35,343 nucleotides of DNA from Isosphaeraceae bacterium (GTDB lineage: Bacteria; Planctomycetota; Planctomycetia; Isosphaerales; Isosphaeraceae), in the NCBI GenBank assembly GCA_021324445.1, contig JAJPJC010000219.1, positions 1 through 35,343 of the forward strand. The letters run 5' to 3'. Shown in pieces: positions 16,298 through 24,127 of this stretch (position 1 is the stretch's first letter; the number at the start of each line of letters is the position of its first letter). A program made the position numbers and the translations under genes. A model generated the notes under the pieces. It was not told the DNA's origin, ran no database searches, and saw only the letters and a program-made list of their open reading frames with translations.

Positions 16298-17209
16298 ATG
16301 CGGATTCTGGTGACGGGTGCCAGCGGCCGGCTGGGCGGCACGCTGGTCGAGCGCCTGGTCGCGGCCGGTCATGAGGTCCTCGGCTGGAGCGGGGCGACCC
16401 ACGGGCGCTGCGGCGGGGTCGAGCTGCGCCCGGTCGACCTGACCGATCAGCGCGCGGTGACTCTGGCCCTCACGGAGGCGGACCCGGAGGCGATCCTCCA
16501 CACCGCGGCCGTGACCTCGGCCGAGGCGGCCTACCGCCAGCCCCAGCGGGCCGCGGCCGTCAACATCGGGGCGACCCGGCACCTGGCCGCCTGGGCCGCG
16601 CGGCACGATCGCCGATTCCTTTACACCTCGACCGACCTGGTCTTCGACGGCGCGAAGTCCTGGTATGGCGAGCACGATCCGGCTGAGCCGATCCTCGAGT
16701 ATGGCCGGACCAAGCGCGCCGCCGAGCCGTTCGTGATGGCGATCCCTCGGGGCGTGGTCGCACGCCTCAGCTTGCTGTTCGGGCCCAGCCGCCACGGCAC
16801 GCCCAGCTTCTTCGACCTGGCCCTGGACGCCCTGGGACGGGGCGAGCCTCGATCCTTTTTCGAGGACGAATTCCGGACGCCCGTGGACTACCGCACGGCC
16901 GCCGCCATTCTCGAGCGCCTCGTCGTGTCCGGAGCGACCGGGATCGTCCATGTCGGCGGCCGGGAGCGGCTCAGCCGGTTCGAGCTGATGCGCCGCGCCG
17001 CGATCGTCCGGGGGCTCGACCCGGACCTCGTCCGGGCCAATCGCCAGGCCGATCACCCCGCCCCGGAACCCCGGCCCGCCGACGTCTCCCTCGACACAAC
17101 TCGCCTCGCCACGCTCTTGCCCGGCCTGGAACGACCCGGCATCGAGAACGCCCTCGATGAAACGGACCCGCTCGGCGGCTCCGCCGCGACCACCCCGTCC
17201 CCGGCGTAA
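16298..17209 (+). CDS. RmlD-like NAD(P)-dependent sugar-nucleotide reductase (SDR)
   Basis: An extended short-chain dehydrogenase of 303 residues. The Rossmann motif GASGRLGG lies at residues 7-14 and the catalytic Tyr-x-x-x-Lys at YGRTK (about residues 129-133), with TSTDLVFDG just before it as in dTDP-4-dehydrorhamnose reductase. It is therefore likely to reduce a nucleotide sugar or related carbonyl compound; MAT2B-like regulators share this fold. No other rhamnose-pathway genes are in the window. It is divergent from the ParB-like gene, with 147 bp between starts, and lies upstream of the membrane protein/methyltransferase/sulfatase-fold operon. GAGGG lies 11 bases before the ATG. Confidence 0.85.
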   Translation: MRILVTGASGRLGGTLVERLVAAGHEVLGWSGATHGRCGGVELRPVDLTDQRAVTLALTEADPEAILHTAAVTSAEAAYRQPQRAAAVNIGATRHLAAWAARHDRRFLYTSTDLVFDGAKSWYGEHDPAEPILEYGRTKRAAEPFVMAIPRGVVARLSLLFGPSRHGTPSFFDLALDALGRGEPRSFFEDEFRTPVDYRTAAAILERLVVSGATGIVHVGGRERLSRFELMRRAAIVRGLDPDLVRANRQADHPAPEPRPADVSLDTTRLATLLPGLERPGIENALDETDPLGGSAATTPSPA

Positions 17210-17270
17210 AGCCTTGTAAACTGTTGCGAAAGAGCAGCGCAACCGGGACATCCCCCCTGGAAACGACGCC

Positions 17271-17303
17271 TATAATCCTGAAGCCCGGGAGCGATGCCCG
17301 GGC
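17271..17303 (+). promoter_or_regulatory. Candidate promoter and leader hairpin of the envelope operon
   Basis: A perfect TATAAT lies at 17271-17276, but no good -35 is found at the usual distance (GGGACA is 20 bp upstream). The initial transcribed region holds a stem GCCCGGG/CCCGGGC (17283-17303). The -10 supports separate transcription of the three genes that follow. Confidence 0.45.
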
Positions 17304-17334
17304 GCGAAGGACTATGGGAGTTGAGACCAGAGCC

Positions 17335-17532
17335 ATGTCCAGCTTCGAATCGCTCTATGGTGCGCTGACGGCGGTGTCGTCGTCGATGCGCCTGTGGGGA
17401 TACCTGGATCCCGGGACGGGAAGCATGCTCTTCCAGGTCCTGGTCGCAGGGTTGTTGAGTGCATCGTTCTTCCTGCGGTCCGGGGCAAGATATATCCGGG
17501 ATGGCGTGTTGTTGAAGCTGCGCAGATCATGA
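17335..17532 (+). CDS. Small membrane protein of the methyltransferase operon
   Basis: About 65 residues, with the conserved block WGYLDPGTGSMLFQVLVAG and one membrane helix, then a basic C-terminus (RYIRDGVLLKLRRS). Small proteins with the LDPGTGS motif are often found next to methyltransferase and sulfatase-fold genes in several phyla; this is from memory. The start is uncertain: ATG at 17335 or ATG at 17314, neither with ideal spacing to a binding site. Its stop overlaps the methyltransferase start as ATGA, so the two are translationally coupled. Function is unknown; it is probably a membrane adaptor. Confidence 0.7.
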   Translation: MSSFESLYGALTAVSSSMRLWGYLDPGTGSMLFQVLVAGLLSASFFLRSGARYIRDGVLLKLRRS

Positions 17533-18917
17533 CGACCCAGACCCTTTCCAGCGTATCATTCCGCGATCCCGCCGGTTTCGTCTACTGCCAACAGGGTGAC
17601 CTTCGCCGTCAGGTGAACTTGGTCTACCGCGAGCACTACGATCGGCTGATGGCCGGCGGCCTCTACGAGGAGCTGGTCGGCTCGGGGCTGCTGGTCCAGC
17701 ACGAGGAGCTGGAGGCACCGGGCTGGGAGCCGGAGCTGGCCTACAAGGTGATCCGCCCGGAGACGATCCCGTTCCTCTCGTACCCTTACGAGTGGAGCTT
17801 CCGCCAGTATCGCGATGCCGCGCTGGTCGCGCTGGAGATCCAGCGGCGGGCCCTGCTGCGAGGGATGACCCTGAAGGATTGCAGCGTCTACAACCTGCAA
17901 TTCCACCGCGGGCGGCCGATCTTCATCGATACGCTCTCCTTCGAGACCTATCGCGAAGGCAGCCCCTGGATGGGTTACCGCCAGTTCTGCGAGCATTTTC
18001 TGGCGCCCCTGGCGCTGATGAGCCTGGTCGACCACCGGTTGAGTCAGCTCTGTCGGGCCTCGCTCGAGGGGGTCGCGCTGGATCTGGCCGTGCGGCTGTT
18101 GCCCCGGCGGTCGTGGCTGCGGCCGGGCCTCGTGATGCACCTGCACCTGCACGAACGACTCCAGCGGGCCCACGCCGATGAGCTCATGCCCCCGTCCCAG
18201 GATCGGGTGCGGATGAGCAAGCGGGCCCTGCTCGGACTGGTCGACAGCCTCGAGGCGACGGTCCGCGGCCTGCGCTGGAAGCCGCGCGACAGCGCCTGGG
18301 CTTCGTATTATCAGGACAACTCGTATTCCCCGGACGAGTTCGACCGCAAGGCGCGGCTGGTCCGCGAGCTCCTGGTGCGGACGCGCGGGGAAAGCGTCTG
18401 GGACCTGGGGGCCAATACCGGCTACTTCAGCCGCATTGCCTGCGAGCTGGGATTGCGAACGGTCGCCTTCGATTCCGATCCGGCGTGCGTCGAGCGGATC
18501 TACCAGGAAGCCCGGGAGCGTGGCGAGACGCGGCTGCTGCCCCTGCTCCTGGACTTGTTCAATCCCAGCCCCGGGCTGGGCTGGCTGAACCAGGAGCGGG
18601 CTTCGATCTTCGAGCGGGGCAGCCCCGACCTGGTCATGGCGCTGGCCTTGATCCACCACCTGGCCCTCACGGGCAACCAGCCCATGGACAACCTCGCGGA
18701 GTTCTTCCGGCGGCTCGCGCCCTGGCTGGTCCTCGAGTTCGTGCCGGAGAACGACCCGCAAGTGCGCTCGCTGTCGGCCCGGCGGTTCGGCGCGCACCAC
18801 GCTTACAACCGGGAGATTTTTGAAAAATGCTTCAGCAAACACTTCTTGATCATACTGTCGGAGCCGGTGACGGCAGCCGGTCGGACGCTCTACCTGCTGC
18901 GCCGCCGCGACGCGTGA
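17529..18917 (+). CDS. Class I SAM-dependent methyltransferase
   Basis: A 462-residue protein. An N-terminal domain of about 270 residues has no motif I can name, apart from a kinase-like flavour in LKDCSVYNLQFHRGRPIFID. A Rossmann methyltransferase domain then starts at about residue 290: the glycine motif VWDLGANTGYFSRIA binds SAM, VAFDSDPACVE gives the acidic end of strand 2, and MALALIHHLALTGNQP is motif IV-like. The LKDCSVYN...FIDTLSFE stretch and the N-terminal domain are characteristic of a family found near small LDPGTGS proteins. Substrate is unknown; the downstream membrane phosphotransferase or sulfatase-like gene suggests an envelope polysaccharide or lipid-linked sugar. The end overlaps the next gene as GTGA. 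Confidence 0.85.
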   Translation: MTTQTLSSVSFRDPAGFVYCQQGDLRRQVNLVYREHYDRLMAGGLYEELVGSGLLVQHEELEAPGWEPELAYKVIRPETIPFLSYPYEWSFRQYRDAALVALEIQRRALLRGMTLKDCSVYNLQFHRGRPIFIDTLSFETYREGSPWMGYRQFCEHFLAPLALMSLVDHRLSQLCRASLEGVALDLAVRLLPRRSWLRPGLVMHLHLHERLQRAHADELMPPSQDRVRMSKRALLGLVDSLEATVRGLRWKPRDSAWASYYQDNSYSPDEFDRKARLVRELLVRTRGESVWDLGANTGYFSRIACELGLRTVAFDSDPACVERIYQEARERGETRLLPLLLDLFNPSPGLGWLNQERASIFERGSPDLVMALALIHHLALTGNQPMDNLAEFFRRLAPWLVLEFVPENDPQVRSLSARRFGAHHAYNREIFEKCFSKHFLIILSEPVTAAGRTLYLLRRRDA

Positions 18918-20503
18918 TCGGATCGCTCCGGAGCTGGGTCGTTCACCCGTTCCTGCTGGCGATGTACCCGATCCTGGCCCTGTTCGCCCAGAATGCCCGG
19001 GAGGTCCGCGCCGTCGAGCTGGGCGCGCTTTTGGGCTGGGCGGTCTCCGGGTCGCTGGCGGCCTGGCTCCTGCTGGCCCTGCTGCTGCGAGACGCCCGGA
19101 AGGCCGGCCTGGTCGTTTCCCTCGGTGTGGTCCTGTTCTTCACGCTCGGCTGGGTCGTCGCGATCTCTGAGCCGGCCATCGACTATCTGGACACGTTCTG
19201 GGTCGGCAACCTGCACGGGGCCTTGGATCCGCGCTGGGTGGTGCTGGTGGAAGCCTTGCTGCTGGGCTGGTTCGCCTTCCGAGTGCTACCCCGGTTCCAG
19301 GACCTCAGCGGGCTGACGGCCTTCCTGAACCTGTTCGCGATCCTCGTGATCGCGATCCCGATCGTGCAGGCCGCCACCATCAAGGCGCCGGCGGTGGGGC
19401 GGCCGCCCCGGCGTCCAGTCCCCTTCGCGCTGGGGACGCCGCCGCCGCGATCGAGTTTGCCGGACATTTACTACATCATCCTGGACGGTTACGCGCGGAC
19501 CGACGTGATGAAGGCCCTGTTCGACTTCGACAACTCCGCGTTCCTGGAGCGGCTCGAACGCAAGGGATTCTACATCGCGCGGCGGAGCACCGCCAACTAT
19601 TGTCAGACCCCGCTTTGCCTCTCGGCCTCGCTCAACGGGGTGTATCTCGATGACCTGGTCAAGGGCCTGGGGCCGGACCAGACTCAACTGACCGACTTGA
19701 TCGGCCAGAACAACGTGCTGGCGACCCTCCGGCCGCTGGGATACCGGTTCGTGAGCTTCTCCACCGGGTTCGACCCGACCGAGCATCCCGAGGCGGATCG
19801 GTATCTTTCCCCTTATCCGTTTTCCACGGGGTTCCAGCGGATGGTGCTGGACACGACACCCCTGCGGATTCTCTGGCCGAATCCCGACCAGTTCGATCAG
19901 TTCACGCAAGGCCGCCAGCGGATCCTCTACCTCCTCGACCACCTCCCCGATGTCGCCCGGGACCCCGCGCCGACCTTCACCTTAGCCCACCTGCTTTGTC
20001 CCCACCTCCCTTTCCTCTTCGGCGAGAATGGCGAGGACGTCGCCATCCGGCACCAGGCGTATGTGCTCGGGGACCGAGACAAGAATCCCGAGGGTCATTT
20101 CCGCGACCCCGACCGGTTCCGCAGGGCCTATCGCAGCCAGTCGGCGTATATCACCAAGCGGATCGAGCAAACCCTCGACCGCCTGCTGGCCGCCTCGCCC
20201 GAGCCCCCGATCATCATCCTCCAGTCCGACCATGGCTCGGAGCTGGGGCTCCACGTGGTCGACGTGAACCGGACCGACCACAAGGAGCGGATGAGCATTC
20301 TCAACGCGTATTACTTCCCCGGCCGGCGCTATCAGGGGCTTTACGATCGGATCAGCCCGGTCAACTCGTTCCGCGTGGTCTTGAACACGTTCTTCGGGGC
20401 TCATCTCGAGCTGCTGCCCGATCGCAGCTACTATTCCTCCTGGCCCGAGCCGTACAAGTTCCACGACGTCACCGCTCTGGTCCGATCCCCCGATGCGGGA
20501 TGA
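18914..20503 (+). CDS. Membrane sulfatase-fold (alkaline phosphatase superfamily) protein
   Basis: A 529-residue protein with about four to five N-terminal membrane helices (residues 10-165), then an extracytoplasmic sulfatase-like domain. LPDIYYIILDGYARTDVM is the metal-binding start of the fold. NYCQTPLCLSASLNGVY holds a candidate nucleophile, Thr in QTP, as in lipoteichoic acid synthase-like enzymes rather than the Cys of true sulfatases. QSDHGSELGLH is the second metal site. This places it among LTA-synthase or phosphoethanolamine-transferase-like enzymes, acting on an envelope lipid or sugar; the substrate is not known. The GTG at 18914 overlaps the methyltransferase stop; an alternative ATG at 18827 would give a 29-residue polar extension. 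Confidence 0.82.
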   Translation: MIGSLRSWVVHPFLLAMYPILALFAQNAREVRAVELGALLGWAVSGSLAAWLLLALLLRDARKAGLVVSLGVVLFFTLGWVVAISEPAIDYLDTFWVGNLHGALDPRWVVLVEALLLGWFAFRVLPRFQDLSGLTAFLNLFAILVIAIPIVQAATIKAPAVGRPPRRPVPFALGTPPPRSSLPDIYYIILDGYARTDVMKALFDFDNSAFLERLERKGFYIARRSTANYCQTPLCLSASLNGVYLDDLVKGLGPDQTQLTDLIGQNNVLATLRPLGYRFVSFSTGFDPTEHPEADRYLSPYPFSTGFQRMVLDTTPLRILWPNPDQFDQFTQGRQRILYLLDHLPDVARDPAPTFTLAHLLCPHLPFLFGENGEDVAIRHQAYVLGDRDKNPEGHFRDPDRFRRAYRSQSAYITKRIEQTLDRLLAASPEPPIIILQSDHGSELGLHVVDVNRTDHKERMSILNAYYFPGRRYQGLYDRISPVNSFRVVLNTFFGAHLELLPDRSYYSSWPEPYKFHDVTALVRSPDAG

Positions 20504-20663
20504 GCGGCGCCGCCCGGACGGGTCGAATTCGTGGCGCTCCTTGAAACCGACCGCCGGATGAACTAAGTATCCTCCTTAGGCGAAGCCGGCGGGTCGCACC
20601 GGGTGTGCTGGTCACCCGGCCTGTTGTTGGTGGGGAATCCGCCCACGCCGAAGGAATCGCACG

Positions 20664-22076
20664 ATGAACCTACCGCTGATTTTGCCGCGGCGAGTCCGCA
20701 TCGTCCTGGCCGTGCTGGCCGGAGCGGTGTTCCAGCCCGGGATGGTCGCCCGGGCGGCCGCGCCGCCGACGTATCATCGCGACGTCGAGCCGATCTTGCA
20801 GCAGCACTGCCAGGAATGTCATCGGCCGGGCCAGGTGGCTCCGTTCTCCCTGCTGGACTACGAGCAGGCGCGAAAACGGGCCTCGGACATCGCCACGGTC
20901 ACCGAGGATCGCGTGATGCCCCCCTGGCACGCCTCGACGACCGAAGGGGGCCCCTTCCGCGGCGCCCGGGTGCTGTCGGAGAGTGAGCGGAAGACGCTGG
21001 CGGACTGGGCCGACGCCGAGGCTCCCGAGGGGGATCCCAAGGACGCCCCGCCGCCGCGGACCTGGACATCCGACTGGGCGCTGGGCCCCCCCGACCTGAT
21101 CCTGAAGGTCTCCGAGGCGTTCGCCCTGGGCGGCTCGGGGCCGGATGAGTACCGTGTCTTCGTCCTGCCGTCGGGCCTGACTGAAGGGCGCTGGATCGGG
21201 GCGGTCGACTTCAAACCGGGGAACCCAAAGGTCGTGCACCACATCCTGGCCGCCTACGACGTGACCGGTCGGGCGCGGGAGCTGGACGCCGCCGACAAGG
21301 CCTCCGGCTACGAGACTTCGGGGGGCGGCTACGGGCGGTTGCCCACCGGCCTGCCCTTCTTCCCCTCCGGTCAGCTCTGGGGCTGGGCGCCGGGCCGTCG
21401 GCCGCAATGGGCACCGCCGGGCACCGCCCGGGGCCTGCCGGCCGGCGCCGACGTGCTGCTCCAGGTGCACTACCACAAGAGCGGCAAGCCCGAGACCGAC
21501 GCCACTTCGATTGGCCTCTACTTCGCCAGGGGACCGGTGGACAAGGAGATCCGCTCCCGCGTCGTCTTCCCGCCCCGTGCCGGCCTCTTCGCCAGGCCCG
21601 ACCTGCGGATTCCCCCGGGCGATCCGCACCACGAAGTCACGGGTGATCTGACGATCGAGAACGATGCCCACTTGATCGCCGTCTTCCCGCACATGCACTA
21701 CCTCGGCAAGGACTTCCTCCTCCGCGCCATCCGGCCCGACGGCTCGCGGCAGACCCTCATCCGGATCGACGACTGGGACTTCAACTGGCAGAATCCCTAC
21801 GAGTTCACGACCCCGGTGGCGCTGCCCAAGGGGACCCGCATCGAGATGCTGGCCCACTTCGATAATTCGGCCGCCAACCCCCGCAACCCGAGCAAGCCGC
21901 CGATCGAGGTCCGCTGGGGCGAGCAGACCACCGACGAGATGTGCATCGCCTTCCTCCAGGTCACGCGCGACGACCAGCACTTGCGGAACCGGCCGCCCGC
22001 CCGCCCCGCGCGTGCGGGAGGCGTGCGGGAATTCCTCAAACAGCGGTCGTCATCGTCCCAGCCGGCCAAGCAGTAA
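20664..22076 (+). CDS. Cytochrome c / copper type II monooxygenase-like protein
   Basis: A 470-residue exported protein with a signal peptide (to about residue 32). CQECH at residues 49-53 is a single c-type heme motif in a planctomycete-type domain that starts YHRDVEPILQQHC. From about 170 onward the copper type II, ascorbate-dependent monooxygenase-like part follows: KVVHHILAAYD (HH pair), VLLQVHYHKSGK (HxH) and FPHMHYLGKDF (second-site His and Met), ending with a jelly-roll. In peptidyl-glycine hydroxylase these residues bind two copper ions. Here heme and copper could transfer electrons to each other. Proteins like this are abundant in Planctomycetes but their substrates are unknown. AAGGAA lies seven bases before the ATG. 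It is monocistronic. Confidence 0.85.
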   Translation: MNLPLILPRRVRIVLAVLAGAVFQPGMVARAAAPPTYHRDVEPILQQHCQECHRPGQVAPFSLLDYEQARKRASDIATVTEDRVMPPWHASTTEGGPFRGARVLSESERKTLADWADAEAPEGDPKDAPPPRTWTSDWALGPPDLILKVSEAFALGGSGPDEYRVFVLPSGLTEGRWIGAVDFKPGNPKVVHHILAAYDVTGRARELDAADKASGYETSGGGYGRLPTGLPFFPSGQLWGWAPGRRPQWAPPGTARGLPAGADVLLQVHYHKSGKPETDATSIGLYFARGPVDKEIRSRVVFPPRAGLFARPDLRIPPGDPHHEVTGDLTIENDAHLIAVFPHMHYLGKDFLLRAIRPDGSRQTLIRIDDWDFNWQNPYEFTTPVALPKGTRIEMLAHFDNSAANPRNPSKPPIEVRWGEQTTDEMCIAFLQVTRDDQHLRNRPPARPARAGGVREFLKQRSSSSQPAKQ

Positions 22077-22097
22077 CCCAAGAGAACCTCTCCCTCG

Positions 22098-22150
22098 GGG
22101 TTGTGGGGCAGCCGCCCCGGCTGCCCTCCGCCAGCCATGTGCGGCTGGCC
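22098..22150. repeat. Short palindromes between converging genes
   Basis: GGGGCAGCCGCCCCGGCTGCC contains overlapping inverted repeats, and CCAGCC-ATGTGC-GGCTGG is a 6-bp stem. They fill the 83-bp gap between the convergent cytochrome and permease genes and may terminate both. No T-tract is visible. Confidence 0.45.
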
Positions 22151-22159
22151 CTCACAGCC

Positions 22160-23644
22160 TCAGGCGGAGACCGCCGACGACCGGCGAAAGAACCAGTACG
22201 CCGGCGCGCCCAGCAGGATGATCCCCAAGCCGGCCAGGGAGGGGACTCGGGTCTCGGTGTCGACCATCATGTTGCCCAGCAGCAGGAGGGCGGCGGCGAC
22301 ATAGAGCAAGGGGGTCCACGGATACCCCAGAGTGCGGTACGGTCGGGGTAAGTCCGGCCGGCGGACCCGGAGCACGAAGACACTGGCGATCGCCAGCATG
22401 TAGAACGCGGTGGCGCCGAAAATGACATACGAGTAGAGGAGGTCGTAGAGCGGGGTCTTGTTGAGCGCGGTCCAGGCGGCCCTGATCCAGGACGGCAGGG
22501 CCGGGCCGGCACTCGACGGCGGGACCAGGATCAGGACCGTGCCGGCGACCGTCAGGAGGCTGGCCCAGACCCCCTGGGAGAGCACCGCGTTGGCCGGGGT
22601 CTGAAACCTCGGGTGGACCCGGCACAATCCGCTGGGGAAGAGCCCATCCCGGGCCATCGCGAAATACGCGCGGGGGCCGGTGAGAGCATTGCCGTTGAGC
22701 GAGATGAAGGTCGAGCACATGACCAGCAACGAGATGGCCACGACGCCGCGCCAGCCCAGCAGGTCTTCGCAATAGAGCGCGGCGACCACCTTCTCGAAAT
22801 CTTTCGACGACCCGCTCGCCTCGGAGACGTCTTGCAGGGGCAGGACGTAGTGATAGGCCAGGGTCATGCCGAGATAGACCGCGATCAACACCGCCATGCC
22901 CAGGATCAGCGCGCGGGGGATGTTGCGGCCCGGGTCGCGGATCTCCTCGGCGAGGGGTGTGACGTTGGACCAGCCGTCGTAAGCCCAGAGCACTCCGACC
23001 ATGGCCGTCATGAAGCCGGTGAAGATCGAGCCGGCCGCGGCCGTCGGCCAGACCGGCTGGAGGTTGGCGACCGTGCCGGCTCCGAGCAGAAACGGCAAGG
23101 CCATCAAGATGGCGAGGCCGCCGACTTTCAGCACGGTCCCGATCACCTGGAGCGCCCCGCCCCGGCGCGTGCCCATCACGTTGACCGTGGTCACCACGGC
23201 GATGGCCGAGACCGCCGCGCCCGCTTGCCAGACCGGGCCAGGAACCCCTGCGGGTGGCTTGGCCACCTGCGCGAAATACCGCGCGAAGGCCGCGGCCAGC
23301 GTGGCCATCGAGCCGCTGCGGACCACCAGGAACTCGACCCAACCGAATAAGAACGCCGGCAAGGCACCGTACGCCGCCCGGAGGAACACGTAGAGCCCGC
23401 CGGCCTGGGGCAGCATCGCGCCCAGCTCCGCGAGCGTCAGCGCGCCTGCCCCGGCGAACAGGCCCCCGATCACCCACACCAGGACGATACCGCTGAGGTA
23501 CGGCACATTCTTCGCCACGCTGGCCGGGACCAGGAAGATCCCCGAGCCGATCACCGAGCCCACCACGACGCAGAAGGCTTCGACCGATCCCAGGACCCGC
23601 GGCAGCTTGACCTTCTGCAACTCGGCCGTTTCGATCTGGGCCAT
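22160..23644 (-). CDS. APC-superfamily amino acid permease
   Basis: A 494-residue transporter with about twelve membrane helices. The first helix VVVGSVIGSGIFLVPASVA carries the GSGIF signature of the amino acid/polyamine/organocation family, where the backbone binds the substrate carboxylate and amino groups. Later come WAYDGWSNVTPLAEEI, typical of the L-type (LAT/SteT-like) branch, and the ILGMAVLIAVYLGMTLAYHYVL helix. The LAT resemblance suggests neutral amino acid exchange, but the substrate is inference. The ATG at 23644 has GGGAG eight bases upstream. The gene is in the same orientation as the M28 peptidase but separated by 483 bp of repeats, so joint transcription is doubtful. Confidence 0.9.
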   Translation of the reverse strand: MAQIETAELQKVKLPRVLGSVEAFCVVVGSVIGSGIFLVPASVAKNVPYLSGIVLVWVIGGLFAGAGALTLAELGAMLPQAGGLYVFLRAAYGALPAFLFGWVEFLVVRSGSMATLAAAFARYFAQVAKPPAGVPGPVWQAGAAVSAIAVVTTVNVMGTRRGGALQVIGTVLKVGGLAILMALPFLLGAGTVANLQPVWPTAAAGSIFTGFMTAMVGVLWAYDGWSNVTPLAEEIRDPGRNIPRALILGMAVLIAVYLGMTLAYHYVLPLQDVSEASGSSKDFEKVVAALYCEDLLGWRGVVAISLLVMCSTFISLNGNALTGPRAYFAMARDGLFPSGLCRVHPRFQTPANAVLSQGVWASLLTVAGTVLILVPPSSAGPALPSWIRAAWTALNKTPLYDLLYSYVIFGATAFYMLAIASVFVLRVRRPDLPRPYRTLGYPWTPLLYVAAALLLLGNMMVDTETRVPSLAGLGIILLGAPAYWFFRRSSAVSA

Positions 23645-23702
23645 CAAGGGTGCTCCCGACTGGAACCGTGGTCTGTTCGTTCGCTGTGCTCACTTCGGTC
23701 GT

Positions 23703-23723
23703 CAGTGGCCAGTGGTCAGTGGG
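23703..23723 (+). repeat. Heptanucleotide tandem repeat (CAGTGGN x3)
   Basis: Three 7-bp units, CAGTGGC, CAGTGGT and CAGTGGG, lie in the leader of the permease, 59 bases upstream of its start codon. It is a second, unrelated 7-bp family next to the main ATTCCAG array. Confidence 0.7.
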
Positions 23724-23762
23724 CCTGGCGAAGACCTTCGTGGATTCCTCACAGCCCCGAAG

Positions 23763-24004
23763 AATTCCGGAGTCCAGAGTCCGGATTCCAGATTCCAGAT
23801 TCCAGATTCCAGATTCCAGATCCGGAGTCCGGAGTCCAGATTCCAGATTCCAGATTCCAGATTCCAGATCCGGAGTCCGGATTCCAGATTCCAGATCCGG
23901 AGTCCGAATTCCGGATCCGGAGTCCGGAGTCCGAATTCCGGATCCGGAGTCCGAATTCCGGATCCGGAGTCCGGAGTCCAGATCCGGAGTCCGAATTCCA
24001 GATC
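23763..24004 (+). repeat. Large heptanucleotide repeat array (ATTCCAG / AGTCCGG)
   Basis: About 240 bp of mostly 7-bp units: ATTCCAG, AGTCCGG, AGTCCAG and AATTCCGG-type variants, with 6-bp ATCCGG units that shift the phase. Near 23890-23990 the 20-bp combination AGTCCGA-ATTCCGG-ATCCGG repeats several times. The units contain no stop in any frame, so long spurious reading frames run through both strands. There are no regular unique spacers, so it is not a CRISPR array. Confidence 0.9.
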
Positions 24005-24022
24005 TCAAGAATATCCTCATTT

Positions 24023-24050
24023 GGAATCTGGAATCTGGAATCTGGAATCT
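24023..24050 (-). repeat. Inverted heptamer array (GGAATCT x4)
   Basis: Four perfect GGAATCT units, the reverse complement of the ATTCCAG-type units (AGATTCC) of the array ending at 24004. The two arrays can pair to form a long hairpin. The segment lies 78 bp from the 3' end of the M28 peptidase gene. Confidence 0.85.
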
Positions 24051-24127
24051 GAAATCCCAAATGACGTGCCTCCAGCCAGCATCCGAGCAACGCGCAAAGG
24101 AGCGATCGAGTCGGAATCCATGGGCGT

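Noticed and set aside
15248..17251. Extension of the ParB-domain gene to 667 codons
   Set aside because: The upstream part is the antisense of the RmlD-like gene; the ParB-like domain begins at the ATG at 16150.
23763..24050. Possible CRISPR array
   Set aside because: Units are 6-8 bp, contiguous and degenerate, with no unique spacers and no cas genes.
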